This document shows positions 51,790 through 63,500 of a stretch of DNA of 64,000 bases, piece after piece. The translations under genes were made by a program, and so were the position numbers. Origin of the DNA: Meira nashicola (taxonomy: Eukaryota > Basidiomycota > Exobasidiomycetes > Exobasidiales > Brachybasidiaceae); assembly GCA_001600355.1 (NCBI GenBank), contig BCJU01000003.1:1864519-1928518 (forward strand), given 5' to 3'. Position 1 is the stretch's first letter, and each line of letters starts with the position of its first letter. The notes under the pieces were generated by a model. It was not told the origin of the DNA. It ran no database searches and saw only the letters and a program-made list of their open reading frames with translations.

Positions 51790-53634
51790 ATGGCTACCGA
51801 TAGCATCAAAAATGACGATGGAAAGACAGGAGCAGCTTTTGAACAAGTGAATGTATTACTGATTGATAGAGGATTGATCGATAAACCATTAGATGTGAAT
51901 GGATTATCTTCTTCAAGTGTCAAGAATATCTCAAATTTATTGCATTCTCTCGTTTCACAACGGCAAAAAGATGCCGACTTTCGCGAAGAACTTGCAAGTA
52001 AGAATCGTGTACTTGAAAGTTCAATAGAAAGAACAAAGAAATTTTGGCGAGAAGATGAAGAAAAACGAGCGGAATGCGAACGAAAGCTAGAAGCCAGTAA
52101 AGCGAATGTTGAAACCTTGAATGAAGATTTAAAGGTGGCAAATACTAGTTTGAGAAAGACAAAGGAGGAATTGCAAAAGACAAGAAAAGATTTGCTCGTA
52201 ATAAAACAACAGGCTGCTCAACAAAAGTTAGCATCAGAACGACAATCAGAAAGGTTGCGAGCTAAATTTACAGAAGAGAGCATAAAGAGCTTACGGACAC
52301 AACTTCCCAAAGTTTATCTACCTGGCTCTTCTATTGGAACATCGCGCAGATCACGATTGGTTAATGAAATTGATGATGGTGCGATCGGAAGGAGACAGAT
52401 TGAAGAACTTGAACAAAGAAGACGCGAATTGATGGATTATAATGCAGGATTGAAAAGGATGGCAACCGAATGTATCAATTTGGCTAGAAGGGCGGCTTCA
52501 CATATGGAAGATTTAGTGGCAGAGAATGCGGATGAAAAATCTACCAACAACAATGGAAAGCTTGATGATCCTCCTTTGTATCAACGTGACCTATTTCCAC
52601 CTTTGAAGATTGGAATGCTAAAAGCTGATTATAGTGCAACTCTCAGCTCAACACGATCCTCTGGAATGTCAATGCATCCAGCAGTTGTGATTTTGAATCG
52701 CACAAACGATACAATCGAAACGCATGTCCGAAAGCTCAAACAAGGAAAGTCAATAAGGATATGGGCACGAATTCAAGAAGCACGTCGAAGGATGCGCGAG
52801 TCAATATCTTCAGCGGATGTGACCCATTCAAACAAGAATTTGGGGGGAGAAGAAAGTGTTCGTTCTACTTCAACATTACATGAAAGCGATCTTGTGGGAG
52901 AGGTGACAGCTATTGCGCATAACAATGATTCGAATGAGGAAGAGTTGAATAAATTACAGCATTTGTTGGCACAAGCAATGGAACGCAACGAACAGCTAGA
53001 ATCTCATATCGATCAATACGAGCGTGAGATACAAAGTATGGACGCATTAAAAAGTGAAGATGCAGAAGAACGCGGTAAACAGATGGCCGAAGTAGAAAAG
53101 CAAAGACAACGATATTTAGAACTTTGTAGAGCTTTAGAACAACAAGAAGAGGCAATCGTACATGAACGTGAAAGGATGATCAGACAACGTGAACAAGAAA
53201 CATTGGAGCATTCATTAAGTATGGCAGGTAATTCATTTTCGATCAATAATTCTATTACAGGTAGTCTGCCTCCGAATAGTGAATCTTCTAGAGCGGCTGA
53301 ATATGATCCCACACCTGGTAATGAAAGTCAAGAAACTACATTCAACTACGTTTCAAGACCTGCCACATTATCAGAAATGTACGAATCTACTCCACAAATG
53401 CCAAACAGATCGATCGGCATAAAACGATCACGTAACGAAGAAACAAACGTACCATCGACGACCGAGAAGGAAAATGTCAAGCCAGCTATGGTTGGTAGAG
53501 GATTGGGAATGGCAAAGCGTGTTAGAACAGGATCAACAGAATCTACTCAACAGAATAAAAGTGCTACTCAAGTGATTGGAGGTACAGAGATGCGTTTTAT
53601 CACAATGCGCAAACAGAGAAGTTCTCAAAGATGA
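51790..53634 (+). CDS. Coiled-coil protein of SSX2IP/ADIP family (Msd1-like)
   Basis: The 614-residue product has an N-terminal ADIP-like region (FEQVNVLLIDRGL, NISNLLHSLVSQRQKDADFREELASKNRVLESSIERTK, about 20-95) followed by long heptad-rich helices to about 180 and a second coiled coil at about 375-460 (LNKLQHLLAQAMERNEQL, EREIQSMDALKSE). The rest is Ser/Asn-rich with basic tail words (KRSRNEE, KRVRTGS). Human SSX2IP and fission yeast Msd1 belong to this family and anchor microtubule minus ends at spindle poles. A spindle-pole role is inferred, not shown. ATG 51790 has a good context (CAAACAATGG). It is single exon and convergent with UBA2. Confidence 0.65.
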   Translation: MATDSIKNDDGKTGAAFEQVNVLLIDRGLIDKPLDVNGLSSSSVKNISNLLHSLVSQRQKDADFREELASKNRVLESSIERTKKFWREDEEKRAECERKLEASKANVETLNEDLKVANTSLRKTKEELQKTRKDLLVIKQQAAQQKLASERQSERLRAKFTEESIKSLRTQLPKVYLPGSSIGTSRRSRLVNEIDDGAIGRRQIEELEQRRRELMDYNAGLKRMATECINLARRAASHMEDLVAENADEKSTNNNGKLDDPPLYQRDLFPPLKIGMLKADYSATLSSTRSSGMSMHPAVVILNRTNDTIETHVRKLKQGKSIRIWARIQEARRRMRESISSADVTHSNKNLGGEESVRSTSTLHESDLVGEVTAIAHNNDSNEEELNKLQHLLAQAMERNEQLESHIDQYEREIQSMDALKSEDAEERGKQMAEVEKQRQRYLELCRALEQQEEAIVHERERMIRQREQETLEHSLSMAGNSFSINNSITGSLPPNSESSRAAEYDPTPGNESQETTFNYVSRPATLSEMYESTPQMPNRSIGIKRSRNEETNVPSTTEKENVKPAMVGRGLGMAKRVRTGSTESTQQNKSATQVIGGTEMRFITMRKQRSSQR

Positions 53635-53717
53635 AGTGAGATGTATTCCTGTACAATAATATATATGAAGTAGAAATCTTGAATGGTACAATTGATTAAT
53701 TCTATAGTGACATTGTG

Positions 53718-55724
53718 TCAATCTAATTCGATAGCTTCTTCTTCCCTTGCACCTGTGTGCTGTGTAACTTTTGCTCGTTTGTTCGCATCTCCATCGACGA
53801 CGGTCTTCTTTTGTTCAGAAGCTTCTTCATCGCCTTCTCTTTTACGTTTAGGCGCGACATTCGAAATTACAGGTGCTTCTACTTCTTCTACGACGTCATC
53901 ATCTGAATCATCAGAATCTGGATGGGGTCTTTTAAGTGTTGGCTTGGCTCGAAGGATTGGCAATTTACTCGTATCGCCAAAATCGACCTTTTCAGCATCG
54001 CCTTTAGATCGTGAAGAAATATAAATGTTAACGTTTGCCTTTACACCATCTTCATCTGCACAAGTGATCATCATGCCAAGCGTGATACCCAAACTTGCAA
54101 GCGTTCTAGGCAAATTGTCATCAAAATCTTCATCGGCTAATAAACGCGCTCCTTCGTACAATTCCATACCTTCAACCTCGAATCCTAATCCACCTTCTTG
54201 GCGTGATTGCAAAACTGCTTCTTTCACATCGGCCAATGTGGTCCGATCGATATCCACTTTCGCACGTACATAATCATCTTGACAAACACCACACTCTGCG
54301 TTAGGCTTTTCCAAAGGAGTACTGCTCACCAACTTAGATGCATTTGTTCGATTGAGGGAAACGAATCGAGCAGCGGTCCATTTTCTACGTAGAGCATGAA
54401 GAGTTTGCAGAACTTGCGCACCAGCAATGATTGCATTTGTAGATGCGATTGCAGGAATAATGTTTCCGGCCATCTCCTTTACTTGAAAGCGTGATTGTGG
54501 AGCGATGTGATAGATTCTACTACGCAAATTTGCTGTAGCTGTTACGAAGTCCATAGCATCTACATCATCTTTGTCAAACGATAAGCTTTCTTTCTTGAGT
54601 GCATCTAAATCTCTTGCGCGTTTTGTTAATCGATTCAAACTTTGAACGAATTGTTCGACAGTTTCTTGCAGCGATAAGACCCTTTGATCGCGCAAGGATG
54701 GAGGAGCTGCAGCCCCATTGCCGTAATGTGTCGAAGTATCGCCATTGACTGCCTGTTTACTTGCCAGGTCAAAATCAAGAGGGACAGGCTTCGTTCGTTT
54801 ACGCCACATATCTTCCATGCTCAGCAATCGTTCTACATCTGCCTTGAAGACCTTGTTGAAAATGCGTTTGCTCAAATCGCCTTCTTCCTGCTCGCTGGTG
54901 TTGATTGTTTGAAAGATACTATCACGTAACGCTCGCATTTCTCTTGCCTCTCTACGAAGGTTGGCAACCTCATCAGCATTTTCGCCATCCTGTAAAGCTT
55001 TGTCCAATTCAGCATCTTCGCTTTCTTCTTCAGCTCCAAATAATTGCGGAAATAGGTATGTTTTTGCCCAAACGATGCAGTGAATAGGTGTGGAAGGTGT
55101 ACTTCGGATTGTGCAAACAGGATATGTCTTTGGTGTAGGTTTTGTGACGCAATCATAGCATTCACTCAATCCTCTTGCAATTGGTTGGACTTGTCCCAAG
55201 AATCCGGTAGTACCACTTTCCACCAATGGCACTCCAGTCATAATGCACATTTTGTTGACCCACCTTCGTGCGTCCAAGTTATCCAAAGCATTACAGACGA
55301 CATCGAATTGCTCAAAGTATTCCCATCCGAATTGAGTTGTATCTTTAACGTTTGAATGATGAGGTTTGATATCGATCAAAGGATTAAATTGAAGAGCGGT
55401 ATTGGCAGCAACCAAAGATTTTGGTTTTCCGATATGTACTTTTTGAAATAAGAATTGTCGGTTAAGATTTGAAAGATCGATAGTATCCAAATCAATCACT
55501 TCCACATGACCAAATCCTACCAAGACTAAATTTTTCAACAATTCACATCCTATTCCACCTGCACCAACGACTAATATGCGTGAAGAAGCAATCTTTCCAA
55601 ATAATTCTTTTCCTAATATTGCTTTTGCATATGTATGTCGGGGATGTGTTTGGATCGTATGACTTGTGCCATTGCTACCCTCTGCTGTATGTGAGCCATT
55701 ACTGGCTGTCGCTGTATTTGTCAT
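53718..55724 (-). CDS. UBA2: SUMO-activating enzyme catalytic subunit Uba2
   Basis: Uba2 pairs with Aos1 to adenylate SUMO and pass it to Ubc9. The 668-residue product carries a nucleotide fold (ILVVGAGGIGCELLKN near 45-60), the adenylation motif DLDTIDLSNLNRQFLF, a zinc CYDC pair and a later CGVC pair, and the catalytic cysteine in PVCTIRSTPSTPIHC (Cys204). A ubiquitin-like domain follows (TLADVKEAVLQSRQEGG, about 470-560). A Lys/Glu-rich, acidic C-terminus (DSDDSDDDVVEE, KRKREGDEE) carries probable nuclear and SUMO sites. The open frame begins with TTG at 55754; ATG 55724 is chosen. One ACGCGT lies 85 bp upstream at 55809-55814. Confidence 0.95.
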   Translation of the reverse strand: MTNTATASNGSHTAEGSNGTSHTIQTHPRHTYAKAILGKELFGKIASSRILVVGAGGIGCELLKNLVLVGFGHVEVIDLDTIDLSNLNRQFLFQKVHIGKPKSLVAANTALQFNPLIDIKPHHSNVKDTTQFGWEYFEQFDVVCNALDNLDARRWVNKMCIMTGVPLVESGTTGFLGQVQPIARGLSECYDCVTKPTPKTYPVCTIRSTPSTPIHCIVWAKTYLFPQLFGAEEESEDAELDKALQDGENADEVANLRREAREMRALRDSIFQTINTSEQEEGDLSKRIFNKVFKADVERLLSMEDMWRKRTKPVPLDFDLASKQAVNGDTSTHYGNGAAAPPSLRDQRVLSLQETVEQFVQSLNRLTKRARDLDALKKESLSFDKDDVDAMDFVTATANLRSRIYHIAPQSRFQVKEMAGNIIPAIASTNAIIAGAQVLQTLHALRRKWTAARFVSLNRTNASKLVSSTPLEKPNAECGVCQDDYVRAKVDIDRTTLADVKEAVLQSRQEGGLGFEVEGMELYEGARLLADEDFDDNLPRTLASLGITLGMMITCADEDGVKANVNIYISSRSKGDAEKVDFGDTSKLPILRAKPTLKRPHPDSDDSDDDVVEEVEAPVISNVAPKRKREGDEEASEQKKTVVDGDANKRAKVTQHTGAREEEAIELD

Positions 55725-55953
55725 CTTGATCACCTTCTTGATGGTAACAAACAAAAAAGGCTTAAAATGCCTGCACGCGACAATTTACACATAATAGACG
55801 CCTTAATTACGCGTGCATAGCCTTACTGCCTGGCTAACATACAATGGGAAGATTGCTTCGTGTTATAGTCTAAGCACGGACTCACAACTCATCATCATCA
55901 TGATCTTATTTTGGAAAGTATGATTAAAATTAAAAATGTGTACAAGCATTCCT

Positions 55954-57177
55954 TCAAATCTTCGAAAAGCTGGCCACACTTGGCAGTCTTTTCAATTCCT
56001 CCAAATATTGTGTCATGTTATTGGGATTTTTCTCGTGCACGGCTTCTGCTCCTACCCTTCCACGTTCTAAATCCTCATTAGAAACTTTTCCTAATCGAAC
56101 AGTTTCACGTCTGTACCACTTTACCAAACGCTGAAGAGCAACGGCAAAATGAAGATCATCAGAAGGAAATTGTTTTGTGAAGGCGGTACTATAGTCTTCT
56201 CGTTTTGTTGGATTTGCTCCAACGTCCAAAGCTAATTCTGGTACACCTTGTTCAGCTTCTTCATCGATCTCTTTTACACTCTTTCCCGCTTTTTCACGTG
56301 CTGCTTTTTCCTCTTCGGAAAATCGATCGATTCCTCTAACCTTTCTCTTGACTCCACCTACACCTTCACCCCAACCACCTGCACCCCATAAATTACGCCA
56401 AAATGCGGTTGCCAAAGCTGCATCTGCATCACCAAATCGTTCACGATCGGTATCTTTTGTGATACTATAAGAGAGTGCTTCATCCATTCCCAAGATTGCA
56501 CCTCTTTGTTGTGAATGCATTTCACGTAAATATCCTTTCACTAATCTTGACGTTTGAACGCCAAATCTTTCACGCATCCTACTTTCTGCATCAATAAAGT
56601 AATGATTGATCAATTCTTGAGAGTAGGCGTGAGCTGTACTTTGGGGTTGTAGAGCACGAAATCGGGTAAGAAGCAAGTGAACGTGTAAATTTGTGATTTG
56701 GAACCAGCTTTGGTAGGATCGAGGTAGCCCACATTCTGAGAAGAAAGAGAGATGATTGTTAGCTGATTGAGTCATACGTAGAACAGAAATCGAGTCTCAC
56801 TTACCTCCATACCAAAATTCTGCTTCTTTTTCTGCTTGTTCAGCACATCTGTCGTACAACTCTGACGTGATTCGAATTGCACTGGAAGTTGTAGAATTAT
56901 AACCCATCAAACGACCTAGCAAGGTAACAAAGAATACGGTAATCTTGTTATGTGCTTTTGGTGGAGGCGTAGAAGGTGAAAGAGGCGAAGGTGAAACGAT
57001 GGATGATTGCGCCTTTTCCTTAACGGCTGATCGTACTTTTTCATCTCTTTCATTCACTTGTTCTGCCAAAATTCTTGCACTTGTTTGAAATGCTCTCCTT
57101 TTACCAACTGAAATGGTTGGTGCTGACAAGGACAAAGCTGTCCGGTACGAAGTTCCAACGTAACGTATTGATGACAT
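55954..57177 (-). CDS. CBP3: Mitochondrial ubiquinol-cytochrome c reductase chaperone Cbp3 (two exons)
   Basis: Cbp3, with Cbp6, binds the mitoribosome exit and assists cytochrome b synthesis and complex III assembly. Exons are 57177-56805 and 56735-55954, with an intron at 56804-56736 (GTAAGT to CTCAG). The joined reading frame gives 384 residues. A basic, Ser/Thr-rich mitochondrial presequence is present (MSSIRYVGTSYRTALSLSAP, GKRRAFQTSARILA). The conserved ubiquinol-cytochrome c chaperone domain begins near FWYGECGLPRSYQSWFQITN and includes LHVHLLLTRFRAL and HYFIDAESRMRERFG. The frame runs upstream to a GTG, but ATG 57177 is chosen. Divergent from U2AF2. Confidence 0.93.
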
Positions 57178-57519
57178 CTTGTTGTTATCGCAGAAGATGG
57201 TGTTCACAAGATTAGCTTATCTGCCAATCCTTTCTTCTTCGCTCCACCTTTATGCATGCTATTTTGTAAATTTGATGTATGTAAGCACACTGCATTCATT
57301 CTTCCCAGATGACAAATCCAGGTCAATACATTTTTTAGCGTTTTCCAAAAAAAAAGTTGATTCTTCTTCCTTTTAGCTTTACACGTGATCCCTTTCAACT
57401 TTTTAACGCGCCAAGTATTTCCGCCCTTTCATTTATGCATTAGCCATAAAGTTTATTCTGTGTACAGCAATTAAACCTTCTGAGATTGTTTGTTGCAGAA
57501 CTTCGATCCCATTTCAAAA
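57178..57519. promoter_or_regulatory. CBP3/U2AF2 divergent promoter region
   Basis: The 342 bp hold two promoters. TTTGTTGCAG at 57490-57499 could end a 5'-UTR intron of U2AF2, which I cannot confirm. An AACGCGC word lies near 57405. Confidence 0.5.
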
Positions 57520-59376
57520 ATGAGCAACGGATATGAATCCACAGAAGCATTTCTGCAAGGAATAGAAGCAGAATTGCGTGGAGAAGGGAGACAATTGAGC
57601 AGAAGTAATGGTATGAGCGGAGGAGGAGGAGGTGGGGATCGGGAGAGCAGAAGGAGATACGATGATGATGATCGACATTCTTCTCGAAGGCATAGAGGAG
57701 AACACTATGAAGATGATAGGGAACGAAGATCAGGAAGAGAAGGTTATCCATCCAGAAGGTCAGGTGAAGATCGTGATCATTATTCTCGAAGAGGTGATCG
57801 CGATCCTTATGGATGTGATTATCGCGGAAATGGTGGAGGATACCATCATGATCGATATGATAGAGGCTATGGAGGACGTCGAGGAGATGATAGAAGGTCG
57901 AGAGGTGGATCAAGCTGGAGAGATGGACCACCGCGAGAATCGAGCCCAAGCATCAGAAGAAGTCCGACCCCTCCGGACACAAGACCGATCAGTGAAAGGG
58001 TACGTAAGAATAGCAAATGGAACATTCCACCGGATGGATTTGAGTCAATGTCACCCATGCAAGCAAAAGCGACAGGATTGTTCGGTATCCCAGGTCAATC
58101 AAGAACACTTGGTGTACAGGGAGCTAGCCTAATTCGAGGTGCAGATGGGGCTGGAGCGAGTGGCATTAGCGGATCTGCTGCACCTATGGCAGGTAGCACA
58201 GTAGGAGGAGACGCATCAAATAATGGTGTCGCAACAACGACTGGAGCAACGCAAGCTAACAGACAAGCGAGGAGGTTGTATGTTGGAAATATTGGAATGC
58301 ATGCATCAGAAGATAGTCTGCTGCGATTCTTCAATGATCAAATGCGAAAGATGAACTTTGCCATAGAAGAAGGCGAACCAGCTATTGCAGCACAAGTGAA
58401 TGGAGAAAAGGGTTACGCATTTATTGAGCTACGTGACACTCGAGAAGCAACGAATGCGATGTCTTTTGATGGTATTATCTATCAAGGCCAAAGTATCAAA
58501 ATTCGCAGACCAAAGGATTATGTTGGACCAGACCCACATCCTCCTGCAAATAAACATGTTCCAGGTGTGATTTCTACAAATGTCCCGGATGGTCCCAATA
58601 AGATCTACATTGGAGGCTTGCCAACCTATTTAGTAGAAGATCAAGTGATCGAATTGCTAAAATCGTTTGGTGATTTGCGAAGTTTCAACTTGGTTAGGGA
58701 GGCAGGGGTGAATGGGGCGAGTAAAGGTTTTGCATTTTGTGAATATGTTGATGCAAATATTACAGATCTTGCTATTCAAGGATTGAATGATATGGAATTA
58801 GGGGACAAAAAGCTTTTAGTGCAAAGGGCAAGTGTTGGAGGAACAAGTACTGGTCAAAGAAGTACGATTACAGGAGCGAATGCTGCACCGCTTATGACCG
58901 GCGCTAACGGAACTGCTCTTATGGGATCAGGTGTAGCTTCTGAGAACCTTGCTGGTGCAGGAGAGCCAACGAAAGCGATGGTATTACTCAATTGCGTTAC
59001 AGCAGAAGAGCTTGTCGACGCACAAGAATATCAAGAGATCGTTGAAGATATGCGTGATGAATGTTCAAGGTATGGTCGTGTAGTGGATATGCGTATTCCA
59101 AGACCGGAAGCAGCTAGTAAAGGATCAGCAGCACAATCATGGAAACAAATCAAAAGTGAACAACAAGAAAGTGCAATGGAACGTGAAGGTGTTGGAAAAG
59201 TGTACGTTTTATTTGATGATACCAATGCTTGTCAAAATGCATTACAAGCAATTGCTGGCCGACAATTTGCAGGTAGGACGGTCATTGCTGCTTTTATTAG
59301 TGAAGATTCATTCCCTTCAGACGAAGATGGTGGACGGGATGCCGAAGAAACGACGAAGCAGGCAACCAGTTCTTAA
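57520..59376 (+). CDS. U2AF2: Splicing factor U2AF large subunit (U2AF65/Prp2)
   Basis: U2AF65 binds the polypyrimidine tract and recruits U2 snRNP. The 618-residue product has an Arg/Asp/Glu/Gly-rich N-terminal domain (about 20-140; RS-like, here mostly RD/RE/RG), a short SF1/U2AF35-contact region (WNIPPDGFESMSPMQAKATG near 170), RRM1 at about 252-340 (RRLYVGNIG, KGYAFIELRD), RRM2 at about 360-437 (NKIYIGGLP, KGFAFCEYVD) and a C-terminal UHM at about 487-605 (VLLNCVTAEEL, VGKVYVLFDD, FAGRTVIAAF). The order and words are typical of U2AF2. The frame starts at TTG 57490; ATG 57520 is chosen. It is single exon. Confidence 0.95.
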   Translation: MSNGYESTEAFLQGIEAELRGEGRQLSRSNGMSGGGGGGDRESRRRYDDDDRHSSRRHRGEHYEDDRERRSGREGYPSRRSGEDRDHYSRRGDRDPYGCDYRGNGGGYHHDRYDRGYGGRRGDDRRSRGGSSWRDGPPRESSPSIRRSPTPPDTRPISERVRKNSKWNIPPDGFESMSPMQAKATGLFGIPGQSRTLGVQGASLIRGADGAGASGISGSAAPMAGSTVGGDASNNGVATTTGATQANRQARRLYVGNIGMHASEDSLLRFFNDQMRKMNFAIEEGEPAIAAQVNGEKGYAFIELRDTREATNAMSFDGIIYQGQSIKIRRPKDYVGPDPHPPANKHVPGVISTNVPDGPNKIYIGGLPTYLVEDQVIELLKSFGDLRSFNLVREAGVNGASKGFAFCEYVDANITDLAIQGLNDMELGDKKLLVQRASVGGTSTGQRSTITGANAAPLMTGANGTALMGSGVASENLAGAGEPTKAMVLLNCVTAEELVDAQEYQEIVEDMRDECSRYGRVVDMRIPRPEAASKGSAAQSWKQIKSEQQESAMEREGVGKVYVLFDDTNACQNALQAIAGRQFAGRTVIAAFISEDSFPSDEDGGRDAEETTKQATSS

Positions 59377-60578
59377 AGTACACATGCACGCATGTAATTG
59401 TATTCTTATTTTTTGATCGAGATAATCTCAAAGATAAGCTAAATTTGAGCTTTGTTCGGGGATATGTATGTTTTTAAATTAAGGTTTTACGTATAAATTT
59501 GCTTATCATCGCTACTAGGTACGTTTTTATGTCCATGGACCTTGCTCCTCAGATTGTCTCCGAGGGGATTGTGAATGGTTATCAAAGTTGTGTTGATTAC
59601 AGTCGTTGTTTATCAATGCTGAGCATATAATTTTATTGGAATGTTTAGGCATGATAAATGGAGATAAAGTGTTAACTGGTGTATAACGGGCCCGCTTGGT
59701 ATGTATATTAACGGATCGAAGAGGTTCGGTCTCTTTTTTTATTCGTTGTGGGAAATTTAATGTATGCACGTAAGCGATTGTGCCGTGTATTTTTGGCTTA
59801 GCAATATGCGTGAGCTAGTCATCACGGACGAAAGGTGGCGGAGTTTAAGTTGCATCTTGCATGCCAATAAACAGAAATAATTATGCGCCGGCGACGCGCA
59901 CAAGATGCTAAATCCGATCTGGTGTTTTTCTAAAGGCACATGGGTTAGCAAAAAAGAATTCCTACCCGAAAAAGAGTCCCGCATAAACTCCGATTTTCTT
60001 TTTTTTCGAGTCAAGATTTCAGGTCCAAAACAATGAATTTCTATGCACCCCTTCCCTTTTGTACAGTACATATGTATCTAGCGCGTTTTGATGCTTGCAC
60101 CAAGTGCTGCGCTGTAAATCTTTCTCTTGCATCAACCCTGCTTCGAAAAGTTTTATAGAAGCAAGCACCCTATCGTTTCGGCAACTAATAAATAATGAAA
60201 CGCATATACTCCACTATTACGGGATCACAAAATTGACTCCATTTTTGACTGAAATTGTAAAAAGTTTTGTGAGCGGGAATAAGAACAACAACATTTGCAT
60301 CCTCCACGGACACAGTCATAATGCTTTAAGCCCGAAAGAAGGTGCAATTGCATACATGCATACATAGAGATAGAAACGGACGGCAAACAATTAATGCTTC
60401 TGTACATTGATCGATAAGAATTTTTACTGCATACGGCGAATTGTTAGAATAATTTATAAGAGATCGGATCTTGTCTCCTACCACAACCTTTTCCCACTTT
60501 TAGCAATTCAAAAGAGAGACCTCTCATTGTGATTGAGAATATCAAGGGTATCCATCTCTTTTTATTCTCTTGCCCATC
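59377..60578. other. Region between U2AF2 and the PDR ABC gene
   Basis: This 1.2-kb stretch holds the U2AF2 terminator region and the ABC transporter promoter. Small ORFs within it are not supported, and no RNA gene or repeat array is seen. Confidence 0.6.
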
Positions 60579-63500
60579 ATGACGTCAAAATTAGCAAATG
60601 ACGCACAAGTGGAAGAAGTGTTAAATGAAGAAAATAATGCTCCAACGGTTCAAGGAAGTCATCCGTTGGAACCAACAACAAGTACAGGTACCTGGGGTGA
60701 AGAGCAAAGAGGTGAACCTGTTAATGTGAATCAAGCAAGAGCAGACTTTGAACTTGCACGTCAAACAAGTAAACAAAGTCAAAGACATGGCAGAAGTGAA
60801 AGTGTTGAACGTACAGGTGGCATTTTAGCAGGTGGACGTAAACTTGCAAATACACTAAGTAGAAGTACACAACAAGCTTCAATTGCCGAACAACAAAGTT
60901 CTTCAGAAGAAGAAGGTCAAATTGATGGTGAAAAGACAATGAATGCGTCTGATGATGAATTTGATTTAGCTACATTCATTAAAGCACGTTATTATCAATT
61001 AGAACAAGAAAATATTGATCCTTCAAAACCAGTTGGCGTTTCATGGAAAGATCTCAAAGTTACAGCACCAGGTGCAGGAGGTGGTGGTATTTTAGTGAAA
61101 ACGTTACCGAAAGCAATTTATAATACAGTAGCAAAAGATCCTTTTGGCGTTATTTCTTTCTTCATTCCACCTTTTGGTAAATTCATTAATCGAAAAGCAT
61201 TTAATACATCTACTCCTCTTATTCAAGGTCAAGATGGTATTTTGCGTGCAGGTGAAATGTTACTCGTTCTTGGTCGTCCTGGTTCAGGTTGTTCAACTGC
61301 TTTACGCGCTTTAACTGCAAGTAATCATACAAACGTTTCACAATCCGGTACGATCAGTTACGGTGGTCTTTCTCCTGAAGAAATTCAAAAGAATTTACGT
61401 GGAGAAGTTTTATTTTGTGATGAAGATGATATTCATTTTCCCACTTTAACAGTTGCACAAACATTGCAATTCGCACTCAAAAATAAAGCACCAACACGAT
61501 CAAAACGTCCTTCAGGTGAAACACGTCAACAATTCATCGAAACAGTTTCAACTGTTATTTTGAAAATGTTTGGGATGTCACATGTTCGTGATACGATTGT
61601 TGGAGATGCATTCGTTCGTGGTGTTTCGGGTGGTGAACGTAAACGTGTTACAATCTCTGAAGCTTTAATAGGATCTGCTTCTGTGATTGCATGGGATAAT
61701 AGTACACGTGGTTTAGATGCTTCTACTGCTTTGGATTACGTTAGAAGTTTGAGAATTATGACAGATCTTTCTCAACGTACCACAATGGCAACTCTTTATC
61801 AAGTTTCTGAATCTATCTTTGATTATTTCGATAGAATTGCCGTTATCGATGAAGGAAGATGTATTTATTATGGTCCTCGTGATCAAGCACGTAAATTCTT
61901 TTACGATATGGGATATGAAGCACCAAGTAGAGAAACAACTGCCGATTTCGTTACAGGTGTAACTGATCCTGATCAAGCCGTTATTCGTAAAGATTTCCAA
62001 GGACCTGTTCCTAAAACAGCAGAAGAACGTGAAAAGTATTGGAAGAATAGTCAATTATATGCAAACTTGTTAAACGAGATTACCAACTATAATCAATTGG
62101 TTCAACAAAGCGAAAAAGAAGAAGCACAAAAATTACAACGTGTCTCGGCAGGTAATAAAAATTCTGGTGTAAACAAGAAATCTCCTTATACGGTAAGCTT
62201 TTGGGAACAAATCAAGGCATGCATTTGGCGTCAATTATTGATCAGATGGGGTAGTAGACATGATATGCAAATTAAATTGTTCACAATCATTTCGGTCAGT
62301 TTAATTATTAGTGCTTTATTCTACGGTCAAGGTTATGATTCAACCGGTGTTTTCACAAGAGGTGGTGTAATCTTGTTCATGTGTTTATTTAACGGTTGGT
62401 TACAATTATCCGAAGGTTTCGAAGCAGTTGCTGGTCGTCCAATGTTAATGCGTCATCGTCAATTCGCTTTCCATCGTCCTTCTGCAGTAATAGTTGCACG
62501 TGCAATCGTTGATATTCCATTTTTGATGGTTCAATGCTTTTTATCTTTGATCATCATCTGGGGTATAGCTGATTTACGTAGAACGGCAGGTGCTTTCTTT
62601 ATTTATTACGTTTACGTTTTCTTTGCTGCTTATAATTTAACAGCATTATATCGTATGATTGCAGCATTTTCCCCTGGTTTCAACGAAGCAATCCGATTCA
62701 GTGTTTTAGCGCTCAACGTTATCATCATCTTTGTTGGTTATATTATTCGTAGACCACAAATGAATTGGCTAATTTGGCTCTCATATTCAAACGGTATCAG
62801 TTATGCATTCGAAGGTATGTTGGTCAACGAGATTGCATACGATATTCCTTGTCTACCTCAATCAATCGTTCCTTTCAACGAAATTCGTGATGTTGCTTAT
62901 CAAACTTGTGCTTTAACAGGATCAAAACCAGGATCGGTTGTTGTTACTGCAGCAGATTATTTAGGTACAACATTTGGATATAAACGTCATCATGTTTCAT
63001 ATGATTGGGCAGTTCTTTTGGCATTTTCGATTTTATATTTGATTCCAACCGTTTTAGCCAGTGAATTGATCAATTGGGGTGGATCGGGTGGTGGTGTAAC
63101 AGTTTATGCAAACACACCAGATGCTCGTCGTAGAATTAAAGGTGAACAAGTCGCTGCTTCTCCTAAAAATAATGATTTAGAATCAGGAGGTCAAGGTGAT
63201 TCAACAAGAGCTCCAAGTAGAGAAGATTCTGAAGCAAAAGGCGTTAATGCAACTAAAGAACTTTCAAAAGAAGCAATGGAATCTCGTGCAATCTTTACAT
63301 GGAAAGATATCAATTTAGCATTACCTAACGGACGTAAACTTTTGCAACACGTTGATGGTTGGGTTAAACCTGGTGAATTGACTGCATTGATGGGTGCTTC
63401 AGGTGCTGGAAAGACGACTTTGATGAGCGCTTTATCAGATCGTGGAGTAGCAGGAATAGTTACGGGTGAACGTATGATTGATGGTAAACCTTTAGATCAA

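Noticed and set aside
57440..57949. 169-codon minus-strand ORF rich in His, Leu and Asp
   Set aside because: Antisense of the repetitive Arg/Asp N-terminus of U2AF2; its composition follows from that.
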